Source: Roseiarcus sp963775575 (lineage in GTDB: Bacteria; Pseudomonadota; Alphaproteobacteria; Rhizobiales; Beijerinckiaceae). From it: DNA of 64,000 nucleotides. The notes under the pieces are model-generated. The model was not told the origin of the DNA and did not search any database. It saw only the letters and a list, made by a program, of their open reading frames with translations. Shown here piece after piece: positions 8,614-16,608 of this stretch (the first letter of the stretch is position 1; every line of letters starts with the position of its first letter). Both the position numbers and the translations under genes were made by a program. The stretch is taken from NCBI GenBank assembly GCA_963775575.1, contig CAVZJG010000002.1, positions 496,001 through 560,000 on the forward strand. Reading direction: 5' to 3'.

Positions 8614-9351
8614 ATGAACGCATCAGCCAAAGTGCTCGTCGTCGACGACGATCCGGCCGTCCGCAAAAGCATCGACCGGATTCTTTCCAGCAAGGGGTAC
8701 GCCGTCATCACCGCCGAAAACGGAGAAGAGGCGCTGCGCAAGCTGAACGAGGAAAAATACGACCTCGTCTACACCGACATCCGCATGCCCGGAATGAGCG
8801 GACTCGAAGTGGCCGAACAGATCAAGGCGCGCAGGCCGTGGACCCCGGTGGTGATCATCACCGGCTACGGCACCGACGCGGCAGAAGCGCGCGCCAAGGC
8901 CGCAGGCGTCTCGAGCTTCGTGCACAAGCCGCTGTCTCCCGAGATGATCGAAGACAGCGCCCGCGACGCCCTGGCGGCGCCCGCGGTCGTGGCGGAAGCG
9001 GCGGCTTTGCCGATCACTGCCGATGCGGCTTGGGCCGAACCAGCCACCCTGGCAAGCACGCTGAAGAACATTGCCCTGTTCTTCGCCGCGCCGTTCATCG
9101 GCTTGGCCTATATCGTCGCCTTGCCGTTCGTCGGGCTCGGAATTCTGGCTGTGATGGGGGCGCGCGCCGCCGCAGCTAAATTTGGAGCGGTGAAGACGGT
9201 CGGCCGGGTGTTGCGGCAAGTCGGGATCTTGATTGCCGCGCCCTTCATCGGCTTGGCCTTCGTCGTCATCATGCCATTCGCCGGCTTGGCCATGCTGGCC
9301 TGGACGGGGGCTCGAGCGGTGTTTGGAGCTGGCACGCCGGCGAAAAATTGA
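8614..9351 (+). CDS. Response regulator with a duplicated C-terminal membrane hairpin
   Basis: This 245-residue protein has an N-terminal receiver (VVDDDPAV, phospho-acceptor Asp55 in YTDIRMPG, Lys in FVHKPLSP; about residues 6-120). A long linker leads to two similar hydrophobic units. The first reads FFAAPFIGLAYIVALPFVGL (about residues 150-175) and the second IAAPFIGLAFVVIMPFAGLA (about 205-230), each ending in a GARA motif. These look like two membrane hairpins that arose by duplication. The architecture would tether a phosphorylatable receiver to the inner membrane. I do not recognise a named family for the tail. Confidence 0.88.
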   Translation: MNASAKVLVVDDDPAVRKSIDRILSSKGYAVITAENGEEALRKLNEEKYDLVYTDIRMPGMSGLEVAEQIKARRPWTPVVIITGYGTDAAEARAKAAGVSSFVHKPLSPEMIEDSARDALAAPAVVAEAAALPITADAAWAEPATLASTLKNIALFFAAPFIGLAYIVALPFVGLGILAVMGARAAAAKFGAVKTVGRVLRQVGILIAAPFIGLAFVVIMPFAGLAMLAWTGARAVFGAGTPAKN

Positions 9352-9398
9352 ATGCGGATGACCAACTGGCGCCTCGTGTGATCCATGAGCGAGGCGGA

Positions 9399-9428
9399 GG
9401 CCGGGGGGATCTTCCCCCGGCCTTTTTT
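9399..9428 (+). terminator. Rho-independent terminator of the response-regulator operon
   Basis: A GGCCGGGGG / CCCCCGGCC stem with a six-base loop is followed at once by six T residues (9423-9428), 48 bp after the stop codon at 9351. Confidence 0.92.
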
Positions 9429-9696
9429 CATTGGGCGTCGGCGCTCGACGTAATTTTTTTGTTTCGCGGGCTGTATAGGAAAAACGAGCGTCGGTACAAT
9501 TCGCGCAACTATTTGAAAACAATTGTGCGCGTTCTTGGAGAGCAAGACGACTTCGACGAGTTTCTCTCCATCCCGCGGATTGAGAGCGAGAAGCCGCTTG
9601 TTCAGCTCGAATGCGCATCCGGGCTTTAGAGGAATCATCTCTCGTTCCCGTTGAAGCGCGCAGGGAGCGCGTTCGTCTTCGAGCCCGACTCGAAAT

Positions 9697-10536
9697 TCAA
9701 GTGGCGTCGATTTTCGCGCTGGCGAGCCTTCGTATGAGGAGGAAAGCGAGAGCCAGTTGCAGCCAAGCGAGCGAGGATTCGATGGTCGCCTCGAAATCCT
9801 TCGACAGGCGACGCGCGCGATTGATCCAACCCAGCGTCCGTTCGACGACCCACCTTTTCGGTAATACGATGAACCCTTTGACCTGTTTGTCCGTGCGTTT
9901 GACGACCGTGATGGAAATGCGGCTCGCTTCGTAAGCGGCCCGTTGCGCCTCGTCTCCCTGATAACCGCCGTCGACGAAGGACATCGCCACCCACGGGCTC
10001 TTGCGATGCACCGCGCCGAGCAGCGGCGCGAGGGCGTCGCGGTCCTGAACGCTGGCGGGGCTGATCTGACATTCGATCGGCAGACCTGCCGTATCGACGG
10101 CGAGGTGTCGTTTGCGGCCTTTGGTTTTCTTGCCGGCGTCGAAGCCGCGCGGCCCTCCGGCTTCGGTCGTCTTGATCGACTGGCTGTCGACGACGACGGC
10201 CGTCGGCGCCGACTCGCGGCCCTGGGCCTCGCGCGCGGTCGCTACCAGCACGCCGACGATCTGCTCCCATAATCCGCTGTCCCGCCAAGCGTAGAACCGG
10301 TTCTGAACGGTCGTGAACGGCGGAAAATCCTTCGGCAACAGTCGCCACGGACATCCGACCCGGATCATGTAAAACAGCGCGTCGAGGATGATGCGAAAGT
10401 CCGTCGGCTTGCGTCCACGCCTCTTGGGCGGCGGAAGCAGCGGCCAAATCAGTTGGAACTCCGCATCCGACATATCGGTTGAATAACGATCCCGAATGAC
10501 GTCATACTTCACCCGATCGGCCTCGCTCCAAGGCAT
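9697..10536 (-). CDS. IS5-family transposase
   Basis: This is a DDE transposase of about 279 residues from the ATG at 10536 (MPWSEADRVKYD); an in-frame ATG 39 bp upstream is less likely. It has the N-terminal WPLLPPPKRRGRKPTDFR segment, VVDSQSIKT with the first catalytic Asp, GYQGDEAQ with the second, and the C-terminal RWVVERTLGWINRARRLSKDFE carrying the Glu, all typical of the IS5 group. The frame looks intact. I could not fix the terminal repeats, so element boundaries are left open (roughly 9.63-10.6 kb). Confidence 0.92.
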   Translation of the reverse strand: MPWSEADRVKYDVIRDRYSTDMSDAEFQLIWPLLPPPKRRGRKPTDFRIILDALFYMIRVGCPWRLLPKDFPPFTTVQNRFYAWRDSGLWEQIVGVLVATAREAQGRESAPTAVVVDSQSIKTTEAGGPRGFDAGKKTKGRKRHLAVDTAGLPIECQISPASVQDRDALAPLLGAVHRKSPWVAMSFVDGGYQGDEAQRAAYEASRISITVVKRTDKQVKGFIVLPKRWVVERTLGWINRARRLSKDFEATIESSLAWLQLALAFLLIRRLASAKIDAT

Positions 10537-10813
10537 CGCGAATCTCCCCAAGTTGTTGCAAACCCAGGGAATCAACAGCCGCGAGGCCGGTCAACCAATT
10601 TCAGGTCGGGCTCTTCGCCGACGTACGGCGCGTGCTAATCTTCGAGGTTGAAAGGCACTCGCTGAAGTGGTCCCGTTGCGCGTGGCCGCTCCACACTTCA
10701 AGCTTGCCAGGCATAGGAAGCTGTTGCACATTGGCGTTGGAACCGACCGACTTCTCGGTAATGCCGATTTGCTGTTTCCTCGCCGCTTAGAACAACTGCT
10801 TGATGTTGTCTGT

Positions 10814-11248
10814 ATGGAGGCTCGTTTGAAAGTCGCATTCACACTGGCGCTGGGGGTGGCGACAGCGCTGTCGGCTATGGTTCTCGCCGGCGGAGGAAGT
10901 AAATCGCCGCTATGCCAGGCTCAAGCTGCGCAGCCACTGGCGCCAAAAGTGAGCTTCTCCGAAGATGTCCTCCCGCTTCTGAAATTTAGATGCTCGAGCT
11001 GCCATCAGTCGGGGGGAGAAGGATACGAACAAAGCGGATTGGATTTGACCTCGTATCAGGGCGTGATGAAAGGCACCAAGTTCGGCCCGATGGTTATTCC
11101 CGGCGATCCTGAGGCGAGCAACCTGGTGAGATTGCTAGATTGGCGCGCCTCTGCAGAAATTCGTATGCCGCATGGAAAGAAACAACTGTCGATCTGCGAT
11201 CGAGACACCATCCGCACGTGGATTTTTGACGGCGCAAAAGACAATTGA
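10814..11248 (+). CDS. Exported monoheme cytochrome c (c-type cytochrome domain protein)
   Basis: The protein has 144 residues from the ATG at 10814, chosen because it places the signal peptide (LKVAFTLALGVATALSAMVLA) at the N-terminus. One heme c site, CSSCH, follows FSEDVLPLLKFR. The surrounding text (SGLDLTSYQGVMKG, VIPGDPEASNLVRLL, IRMPHGKKQLS, then IRTWIFDGAKDN) matches the cytochrome-c-like domain (PSCyt1 type) first noted in planctomycetes. It probably works as a periplasmic electron carrier, fitting the cytochrome-rich block to its right. It stands alone between two IS elements. Confidence 0.88.
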   Translation: MEARLKVAFTLALGVATALSAMVLAGGGSKSPLCQAQAAQPLAPKVSFSEDVLPLLKFRCSSCHQSGGEGYEQSGLDLTSYQGVMKGTKFGPMVIPGDPEASNLVRLLDWRASAEIRMPHGKKQLSICDRDTIRTWIFDGAKDN

Positions 11249-11480
11249 CCGGTGCCGCGCCTTAAGGCCGCGCTTCGCGACTTTCGCAGCCGATTTCACG
11301 CGGGGTCATGCGGCGTCTTAACCTGGATTCGCCGCCCTGACGAGAATGCGCCGCGAGAGGCGTTTCTCGGTTGGCCACGATCCGCCGCAGTTTATGCGTG
11401 ACGAACCGGGAAAGTCCGGACGCCGCCGAAGCAACGCGCCCTGCGGCGCGAGCCCTCATCCGGCCCTCGCTGACGCGAGG

Positions 11481-12807
11481 TGTCCAGCGGGATGATGGGT
11501 GACGATTTGGACCGGGATGATGGGTGACACATTTTCAGGTTTCTAAGGGTTGTTGCGCCGCCGGCCCGTCCTTAAGGACGGGCCGGCGGCGCAGGCGTTT
11601 TGTTTTGGCGTCGATGACGCCGAGCGGCAGCGCGTAGAAGCGCACTTGCCATTCGCCCTGTTCGGTTTCTTCGACGCAGACCGTCTCGCCGGCGAGCGCG
11701 GTGGAGACGCCCACCAGCTTGCCGCCCCATTTGATCTCGCCGTTTTGCCGCACTTGGCGCGTCGCGGCGTCGTTGGGATAATCGGGCTCGGGAATCTTGT
11801 CCGGCATGGCGCGCGGCGAGGGCGCGTAGAAGCGCGCCGGCGGCTTCTGGCTGAGCGCCTCGTGCGGGCGTTCTTGGTTATATTCGCGCAGGAAGACTTC
11901 GAAGCGTCGCTGCTGGGCCTGGCGGTCGGCGCAAGGCGGCCGCATCGCCTCGAGCAAGGTCAGATGAAAACGCTCGTGCCGTCCGTTTTGCTGCGGATGG
12001 CCTGGATCGATGCGCTCGTGCGCGACGCCCAATTTGGCCCACCACGCCGACAGCGCGGTCAGCCCCGTCACGCCGGTCGAGGCGAACGGCGCTCCGTTGT
12101 CGGAGCGGATCGCGTCGGGCAGCCCATGTTCATGGAAAGCCCGCTCGAACAAAGGCCTGGCTTGCTCTTCACGCGTGCTCGACGTGGCGCCGACGCTGAT
12201 CAGATAGCGGCTGAAACTGTCGGTGATCGTCAGCGGCTCGCAGCGCGTTCCGTCGCCGAGCTTGACCCACCCCTTGTGATCGACCGCCCATAGATGATGG
12301 GGCCGCTCGGCCCGCGTCAGTTCGCCGAGCCGCGGCGGCGCTCGCCGATGCAGCCGGCGCGCTCCCACAAGCCCCGCCCGCTTCAAAATCTCGCCCGCCG
12401 TCGAGGGGGCGGGCCAGACGACGTCGGGGCGAACGTCGACGAGCTTGCCGATGATCTTGCGCGGTCCCCAACTCGGCCGCAGCCGCCGCCGCGCGATGAT
12501 TTCCTCAACCACAGCCGGCGCCGTCGCATGAGCCGGCCAATGGGGAGCGTGCGAACGCTCGACAAGCCCTTCGGCCCCCAACGCCGCATAGCGCTCGCGC
12601 CACTTGTAGCCCGTCTTCCGGCTGATCGAGAACGCCTCGCAAAGCTCCGTCATCGAAAAATCGCCAGCCAAATCCATCCCGACAAATCGCATCCGCTGGT
12701 CCATCGCGCAGTTTTCTTTCCAAGGCATCGGCCGGTCCTCCCAGCCGACAGAAAACTGTCACCCATCATCCCAGTCCAATGTGTCACCCATCTAGCCGGA
12801 TTGGACA
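11481..12807 (-). mobile_element. IS481-family insertion sequence
   Basis: The ends carry imperfect inverted repeats beginning TGTCCA (11481; reverse complement ending 12807). Each contains two copies of a GATGGGTGAC-type word: left at about 11491-11503 and 11516-11529, right at about 12782-12793 and 12756-12769. The doubled word probably represents two transposase contact sites per end. Length is 1,327 bp with a single intact transposase. No target duplication was apparent. Confidence 0.85.
11535..12728 (-). CDS. IS481-family transposase
   Basis: The 397-residue protein starts MPWKENCAMDQRMRFV, the family's usual opening. It has a helix-turn-helix (CEAFSISRKTGYKWRERYAALG) and an integrase-type DDE core: WAVDHKGWVKLG with the first Asp, IRSDNGAPFAS with the second, and GHPQQNGRHERFHLTL with the Glu. 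A C-terminal beta-rich tail follows. It is intact. Confidence 0.94.
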   Translation of the reverse strand: MPWKENCAMDQRMRFVGMDLAGDFSMTELCEAFSISRKTGYKWRERYAALGAEGLVERSHAPHWPAHATAPAVVEEIIARRRLRPSWGPRKIIGKLVDVRPDVVWPAPSTAGEILKRAGLVGARRLHRRAPPRLGELTRAERPHHLWAVDHKGWVKLGDGTRCEPLTITDSFSRYLISVGATSSTREEQARPLFERAFHEHGLPDAIRSDNGAPFASTGVTGLTALSAWWAKLGVAHERIDPGHPQQNGRHERFHLTLLEAMRPPCADRQAQQRRFEVFLREYNQERPHEALSQKPPARFYAPSPRAMPDKIPEPDYPNDAATRQVRQNGEIKWGGKLVGVSTALAGETVCVEETEQGEWQVRFYALPLGVIDAKTKRLRRRPVLKDGPAAQQPLET

Positions 12808-12856
12808 AAGGGCCGCCTTCCCCTGCAAGGGGGGAAGGGGGCGCAAACCGGATCGC

Positions 12857-14158
12857 CTATTCCGCCGCCTTCTTCATCTCGGGGTACGAGCAATTCGCCG
12901 CGGCGTCCGCGCCCGGGCGGCGCAGCGGCACGACGCGGGCCTCCTCGAAGGGCAGGCCGAGCGTGGTCCAGACGTCGACCAGCGCTTCGACCAACCTCGC
13001 CACCTGCGCCTCGGTGTGGCGCGGCGTCGGCGTGATGCGCAGCCGTTCCGCGCCCTTGGCGACGGTCGGATAGTTGATCGGCTGGATGTAGATTTCGTGG
13101 CGGCGCAGCAACAGCTCGCTCGCGGCGCGGCACTTCTTGGCGTCGCGCACCATCACCGGCACGACGTGGGAGGGGTTGTCGAGCACCGGCAGGCCCGCCG
13201 CGCTGAGCGCGTGCTTGACCATGCGCGCCATCGCCTGGTGGCGCTCGCGTTCGGCGTTCGAGGCCTTCAGGTGGCGAACCGCCGCGGCGGCGCTCGCCGC
13301 GACGCTCGGCGGCAAGGTGGTGGTGAAGATGAACGACGGCGCGTAGCTGCGCACCGCGTCGATCAACGTCGCGTCGGCGGCGATGTAGCCGCCGAGACTG
13401 CCGAAGCCCTTGGCGAGCGTGCCCTCGATGACGTCGATTTCGCCCATCAGGCCTTCGCGCTCGCTCAACCCCCCGCCGCGCGGCCCGTACATGCCGACCG
13501 CGTGCACTTCGTCGATGTAGGTCATCGCGCCGTGCTTCTTGGCGAGCGCGACCACCTCGGCGATCGGCGCGAAGTCGCCGTCCATCGAATAGAGGCTCTC
13601 GAACACGATCAGCTTGGCGCGCTCCTTGTCCTCGGCGGCGAGCAGCGCTTCGAGATGGGCGACGTCGTTGTGGCGCCAGATCTTCTTTTCGCATCCCGAA
13701 CGGCGCACGCCTTCGATCATCGAATTGTGGTTCAGCGCGTCGGAGAGGATCAGGCAGTCGGGCAGCAGGCTGGCGATCGTCGAAATGCCGGCGAGATTGG
13801 AGATCCATCCCGAGGTGAAGACCAGCGCCGCCTCTTTGCCGTGCAGGTCGGCGAGTTCGCGCTCGAGGCTGACGATCGGGTGATGGGTGCCGGCGATGTT
13901 GCGGGTCCCGCCGGCGCCGGCGCCATGGGCGCGCGTCGCGGCGACGCTCGCCTCGATGACCTCGGGGCGCCCGCCCATGCCGAGATAGTCGTTGGAGCAC
14001 CAGACGGTGACTTCGCGCGGCGCGCGCTGTTCGCCCGGCGGGCGCCACAGCGCCATCGGAAAGCGCGTCGCGTCGCGTTCGAGATCGGCGAAGACGCGAT
14101 AACGCTCTTCCCGCTTCAGTTGGTCGATCGCTTCCTCGAAGCGCCGCTGATAGTCCAT
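12857..14158 (-). CDS. hemA: 5-aminolevulinate synthase
   Basis: This 433-residue pyridoxal-phosphate enzyme condenses glycine and succinyl-CoA to 5-aminolevulinate, the first step of heme synthesis in alphaproteobacteria. Visible markers are VWCSNDYLGMG, HGAGAGGTRNIAGT, the cofactor Asp in TYIDEVHAVG, the Schiff-base Lys in GTLAKGFGSLGGY and IQPINYPTV near the C-terminus. The last about 30 residues contain a Cys-Ser-Tyr-Pro stretch of unknown meaning. It is a sensible neighbour for a region full of c-type cytochromes. It is flanked by an IS481 element on one side and hemC/IS481 debris on the other, so its original operon is gone. Confidence 0.96.
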   Translation of the reverse strand: MDYQRRFEEAIDQLKREERYRVFADLERDATRFPMALWRPPGEQRAPREVTVWCSNDYLGMGGRPEVIEASVAATRAHGAGAGGTRNIAGTHHPIVSLERELADLHGKEAALVFTSGWISNLAGISTIASLLPDCLILSDALNHNSMIEGVRRSGCEKKIWRHNDVAHLEALLAAEDKERAKLIVFESLYSMDGDFAPIAEVVALAKKHGAMTYIDEVHAVGMYGPRGGGLSEREGLMGEIDVIEGTLAKGFGSLGGYIAADATLIDAVRSYAPSFIFTTTLPPSVAASAAAAVRHLKASNAERERHQAMARMVKHALSAAGLPVLDNPSHVVPVMVRDAKKCRAASELLLRRHEIYIQPINYPTVAKGAERLRITPTPRHTEAQVARLVEALVDVWTTLGLPFEEARVVPLRRPGADAAANCSYPEMKKAAE

Positions 14159-14352
14159 CGGCCGTCAATCCCCCGCCGCGCCGGACGCGCTCTCCGCGAA
14201 CGGCCTTCCCGAATTCGTCGCTCGCCTTATCGCTACCCCGCGAACGCCCCCCGAGTAAAGGGTGCCCTCGCGGCGGCCTCGGCGTCCGCTCGGCCTGGCG
14301 AACTCGCTCCGCTTCGCGCGCGCCGGCGCGCAAGCGCAGGCAAGAACTTGCG

Positions 14353-14640
14353 CTAGCGCAAAAACGTCGCAAAGCCGGCAAAAACGAGGTCGGCCTCGCC
14401 GCCCAGGCGCGTCGCGTCGGCGGCAGCGCCGGTCAGGCGCACGTCGAGCGCCTCGGAGCCGTCCACGCGCAACACCTGCGCGGTCAGCGTCAGCGCCGCT
14501 CGTTCGAGGCGCGCGTAGCCGGCGATCGGCGTGCGGCAGGAGCCTTCGAGTTCGGCGAGAAACGCGCGCTCGGCGGTCAGCGCGGTCATCGTTTCGGCAT
14601 GGCCGATCGGCGCCAACGCGCTGAACGCCCGCGCGTCGCC
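14353..14640 (-). pseudogene. hemC: C-terminal remnant of hydroxymethylbilane synthase
   Basis: About 95 codons survive, from GDARAFSALAPIGHAETM to FAGFATFLR. They include AERAFLAELEGSCRTPIAGY, whose Cys holds the dipyrromethane cofactor in HemC. The catalytic N-terminal two thirds are missing and replaced by the start of an IS481-type transposase in the same frame. A full hemC must exist elsewhere if the cell makes heme. Confidence 0.85.
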
Positions 14641-14940
14641 GCTCGTGTGCGGATGACGCGAAATCGTTACGCCGGCCTCCTCCATTGGCTTCAGCGCCGA
14701 GCTGCGCCGTTCCTTCCGCCCCATCGGGAGGTCTTCGATCGATTGGCGCGAGCGCCACTCTATCACTGTCTTCTCGTTGATCCCGTGGCGCTGGGCGAGT
14801 TGCGCGACCGAAGCTTGCGATCGCTGTCGCTCCGCACGAACGGCGTGCGTCGTCTTGGCGCTCCGATGAAGAACTTAGCCCATAGACCCTACCGCTGCGA
14901 TGATGACAAATCTACACCATCACATTCTGGGACTAAACAG
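14641..14940 (-). mobile_element. N-terminal remnant of a second IS481-family element
   Basis: Reading the reverse strand from about 14893 gives MG, a TAA stop, then VLHRSAKTTHAVRAERQRSQ and SVAQLAQRHGINEKTVIEWR, the usual beginning of IS481 transposases (MGQVLHRSA...). The third codon has apparently changed from CAA to TAA. The frame runs on through PMGRKERRSSALKPMEE and then passes into hemC sequence. A CTGTTTAGTCCCAGAATGTG word near 14940 is probably the element's terminal repeat. It is inactive. Confidence 0.75.
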
Positions 14941-15019
14941 CTAGGGACCGCGGCAGACGGCGCTCGGGTCTGACCGTTGGCCGAGGGCGGAGAGGAGAAA
15001 TGTGCCCTACATTTTTCGC

Positions 15020-15487
15020 GCTAGTGACCTGATATCATTAGATGAAACATCACGTCGCGCGAGCATGTCACGCCTCTAGCGCGGAATCGCGTTGTCGAAC
15101 CATCGAAGACCTGTTCTGGATCAATGCTGCGAATCATCCTAGCTTGATCCGCACGAATCGCGTATCGTGATCTATACGGCCCCGTAACGAGATGGCCGCC
15201 ATGGCGGTCGGAGAAGAGAGAGAAGACCCATGAAGGACGCGGATATTTCGAACAGCTCAACCGCGACGCGGAGGACGATTGTTGCCGTGCTGGCTACGCT
15301 AGGCCTGGGAATGCTTGTTGCGAGCGCCGGCCTCGTCGTGGCCCCCCGGCATGCCACGGCATTGCCGGCCTATGCTGCGAAGGAAGCCAAGCCCTGCGGG
15401 TATTGCCATGTAAATCCAGCCGGGGGCGGGCCGGAGACCGACAAGGGTAAAGAATATCAAGAGAATGGACATAAGTTCAAGAGTTGA
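15020..15487 (+). repeat. Direct repeat copy A: leader plus small cytochrome gene
   Basis: The segment from the GACCTGATAT word at about 15025 to the stop at 15487 is repeated at 15890-16353, including about 200 bp upstream of the start codon. The stretch CGAACCATCGAAGACCTGTT and the following CTGGATCAATGCTGCGAATC are identical in both. Retention of the leader as well as the gene suggests that it carries shared regulation. Confidence 0.88.
15230..15487 (+). CDS. Small exported monoheme cytochrome c, copy 1
   Basis: This 85-residue precursor has an uncleaved or long signal segment (TIVAVLATLGLGMLVASAGL, residues 17-36). After APRHATALPAYAAKEAKP comes a single heme c motif CGYCH in the context GYCHVNPAGGG, and the protein ends 25 residues later. 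The mature part would be about 40 residues, among the smallest possible heme c carriers. No distal Met is obvious. The paralogue at 16102 is about 85% identical. It probably ferries electrons between the multiheme complexes nearby, which is inference from position. Confidence 0.85.
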   Translation: MKDADISNSSTATRRTIVAVLATLGLGMLVASAGLVVAPRHATALPAYAAKEAKPCGYCHVNPAGGGPETDKGKEYQENGHKFKS

Positions 15488-15548
15488 TCGGGTTGTCCCT
15501 GCGTTTCTTTCAGCCTTTGAGATTGTTAGGTGAATTGCGTCCAAGGGT

Positions 15549-15584
15549 GGACCGCGCGGGTTAGCTGTGAGCCGTGCGCGGTCC
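15549..15584 (+). terminator. Strong hairpin after the first small cytochrome gene
   Basis: GGACCGCGC and GCGCGGTCC pair perfectly around an 18-base loop, 62 bp downstream of the stop at 15487. A T-rich stretch (GTGTGTTATTTCTT) follows but is not a clean T run, so termination is likely rather than certain. Confidence 0.5.
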
Positions 15585-15889
15585 GTGTGTTATTTCTTGA
15601 GCGACTTGCAAAACTGTCTCGGCTCGTCCGGGAGGCGTCCGCGAAGCTGCGCAGGAGAGCGTGCGAGGCCATTAGCCTTCTGGCGAGCCTGATAGGATTG
15701 GGCCTACCCTCTCATTTCCGGCCACTCGCCTGAATTGGACGCGCTTCTCCCCTCGGAGCGGCCTATCCCGCCCGGAACAGTACAAACCCCCGCTTCATAT
15801 TGATCGCGCAAGCGACGAATTGCGGATGGCGATTGTTGCGCGCGAGATCGAAACAGACGAACGCTACGCGTAATCCTGAATGTCGACGC

Positions 15890-16353
15890 GCTCTGGTCAC
15901 CTGATATAATTGGATGAACGAGCCCTTCGCGCGAGCATGTCGCGCCTCGAGCGCCGAATCGCGTCGTCGAACCATCGAAGACCTGTTCTGGATCAATGCT
16001 GCGAATCGTCCTGGATCGATCCTCGCGAAGCGCGTACCGTGATATATACGAAGCCGTAACGAGATGGCCGCCACGGCGGTCTGAGAAGAGAGGAAATACC
16101 CATGAGGGACGCGGATATTTTGAGCAGTTCAACCGCGACGCGGAAGACGATTGTCGCCGTGCTGGCTACGCTAGGCCTGGGAATGCTTGTTGCGAGCGCC
16201 GGCCTCGTGGTGGCCCCCCGGCACGCCACGGCGTTGCCGGCCTATTCCGCGAAGGAAGGCAAGCCTTGCGGATATTGCCATGTAAATCCAGCGGGCGGCG
16301 GCGCGCGAAATGACAAGGGCAAGGCGTATGAGGCGAATGGCCATAAATTCTAA
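15890..16353 (+). repeat. Direct repeat copy B: leader plus small cytochrome gene
   Basis: Second copy of the segment at 15020-15487, diverged by roughly 15%. The roughly 300 bp between the copies (15585-15889) hold no gene I can support. Confidence 0.88.
16102..16353 (+). CDS. Small exported monoheme cytochrome c, copy 2
   Basis: This 83-residue paralogue of the protein at 15230 has the same signal segment, the same CGYCHVNPAGGG heme site and a slightly different charged tail (RNDKGKAYEANGHKF). It is the nearer of the two to the nine-heme cytochrome at 16609, separated from it by 255 bp in which I see no other gene. Confidence 0.85.
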   Translation: MRDADILSSSTATRKTIVAVLATLGLGMLVASAGLVVAPRHATALPAYSAKEGKPCGYCHVNPAGGGARNDKGKAYEANGHKF

Positions 16354-16608
16354 AATTGATCGCGGCCGATGCCGGTTGCGTGAACGTCGGCATTGATCGC
16401 GACGCCGCGCAATTCGCGGTCGATTCGATCCGCCGCCGACTGCATGTCATGGGCCGAACAGCCGCCAAATGAGATCGATCCGGGCGCATGAGATAGATCA
16501 ATACAATCTCCGCCGCGCTACGGCACGAAACAGAAGATGCGCTGATCCTCTGGGGGGGCTGAATACCCCCGGGATCATGGTGGCCGCGAGGGCGCCGCGG
16601 GGAGGAAT

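Noticed and set aside
12779..14356. Forward-strand frame of 525 codons opposite hemA
   Set aside because: hemA on the reverse strand is unmistakable; the forward frame is a GC-rich shadow.
15100..15230. TGGATCAATGCTGCG in both small-cytochrome leaders as a sigma-54 promoter
   Set aside because: The spacing between GG and GC is 9 bp rather than the required 10, and the rest of the consensus is absent.
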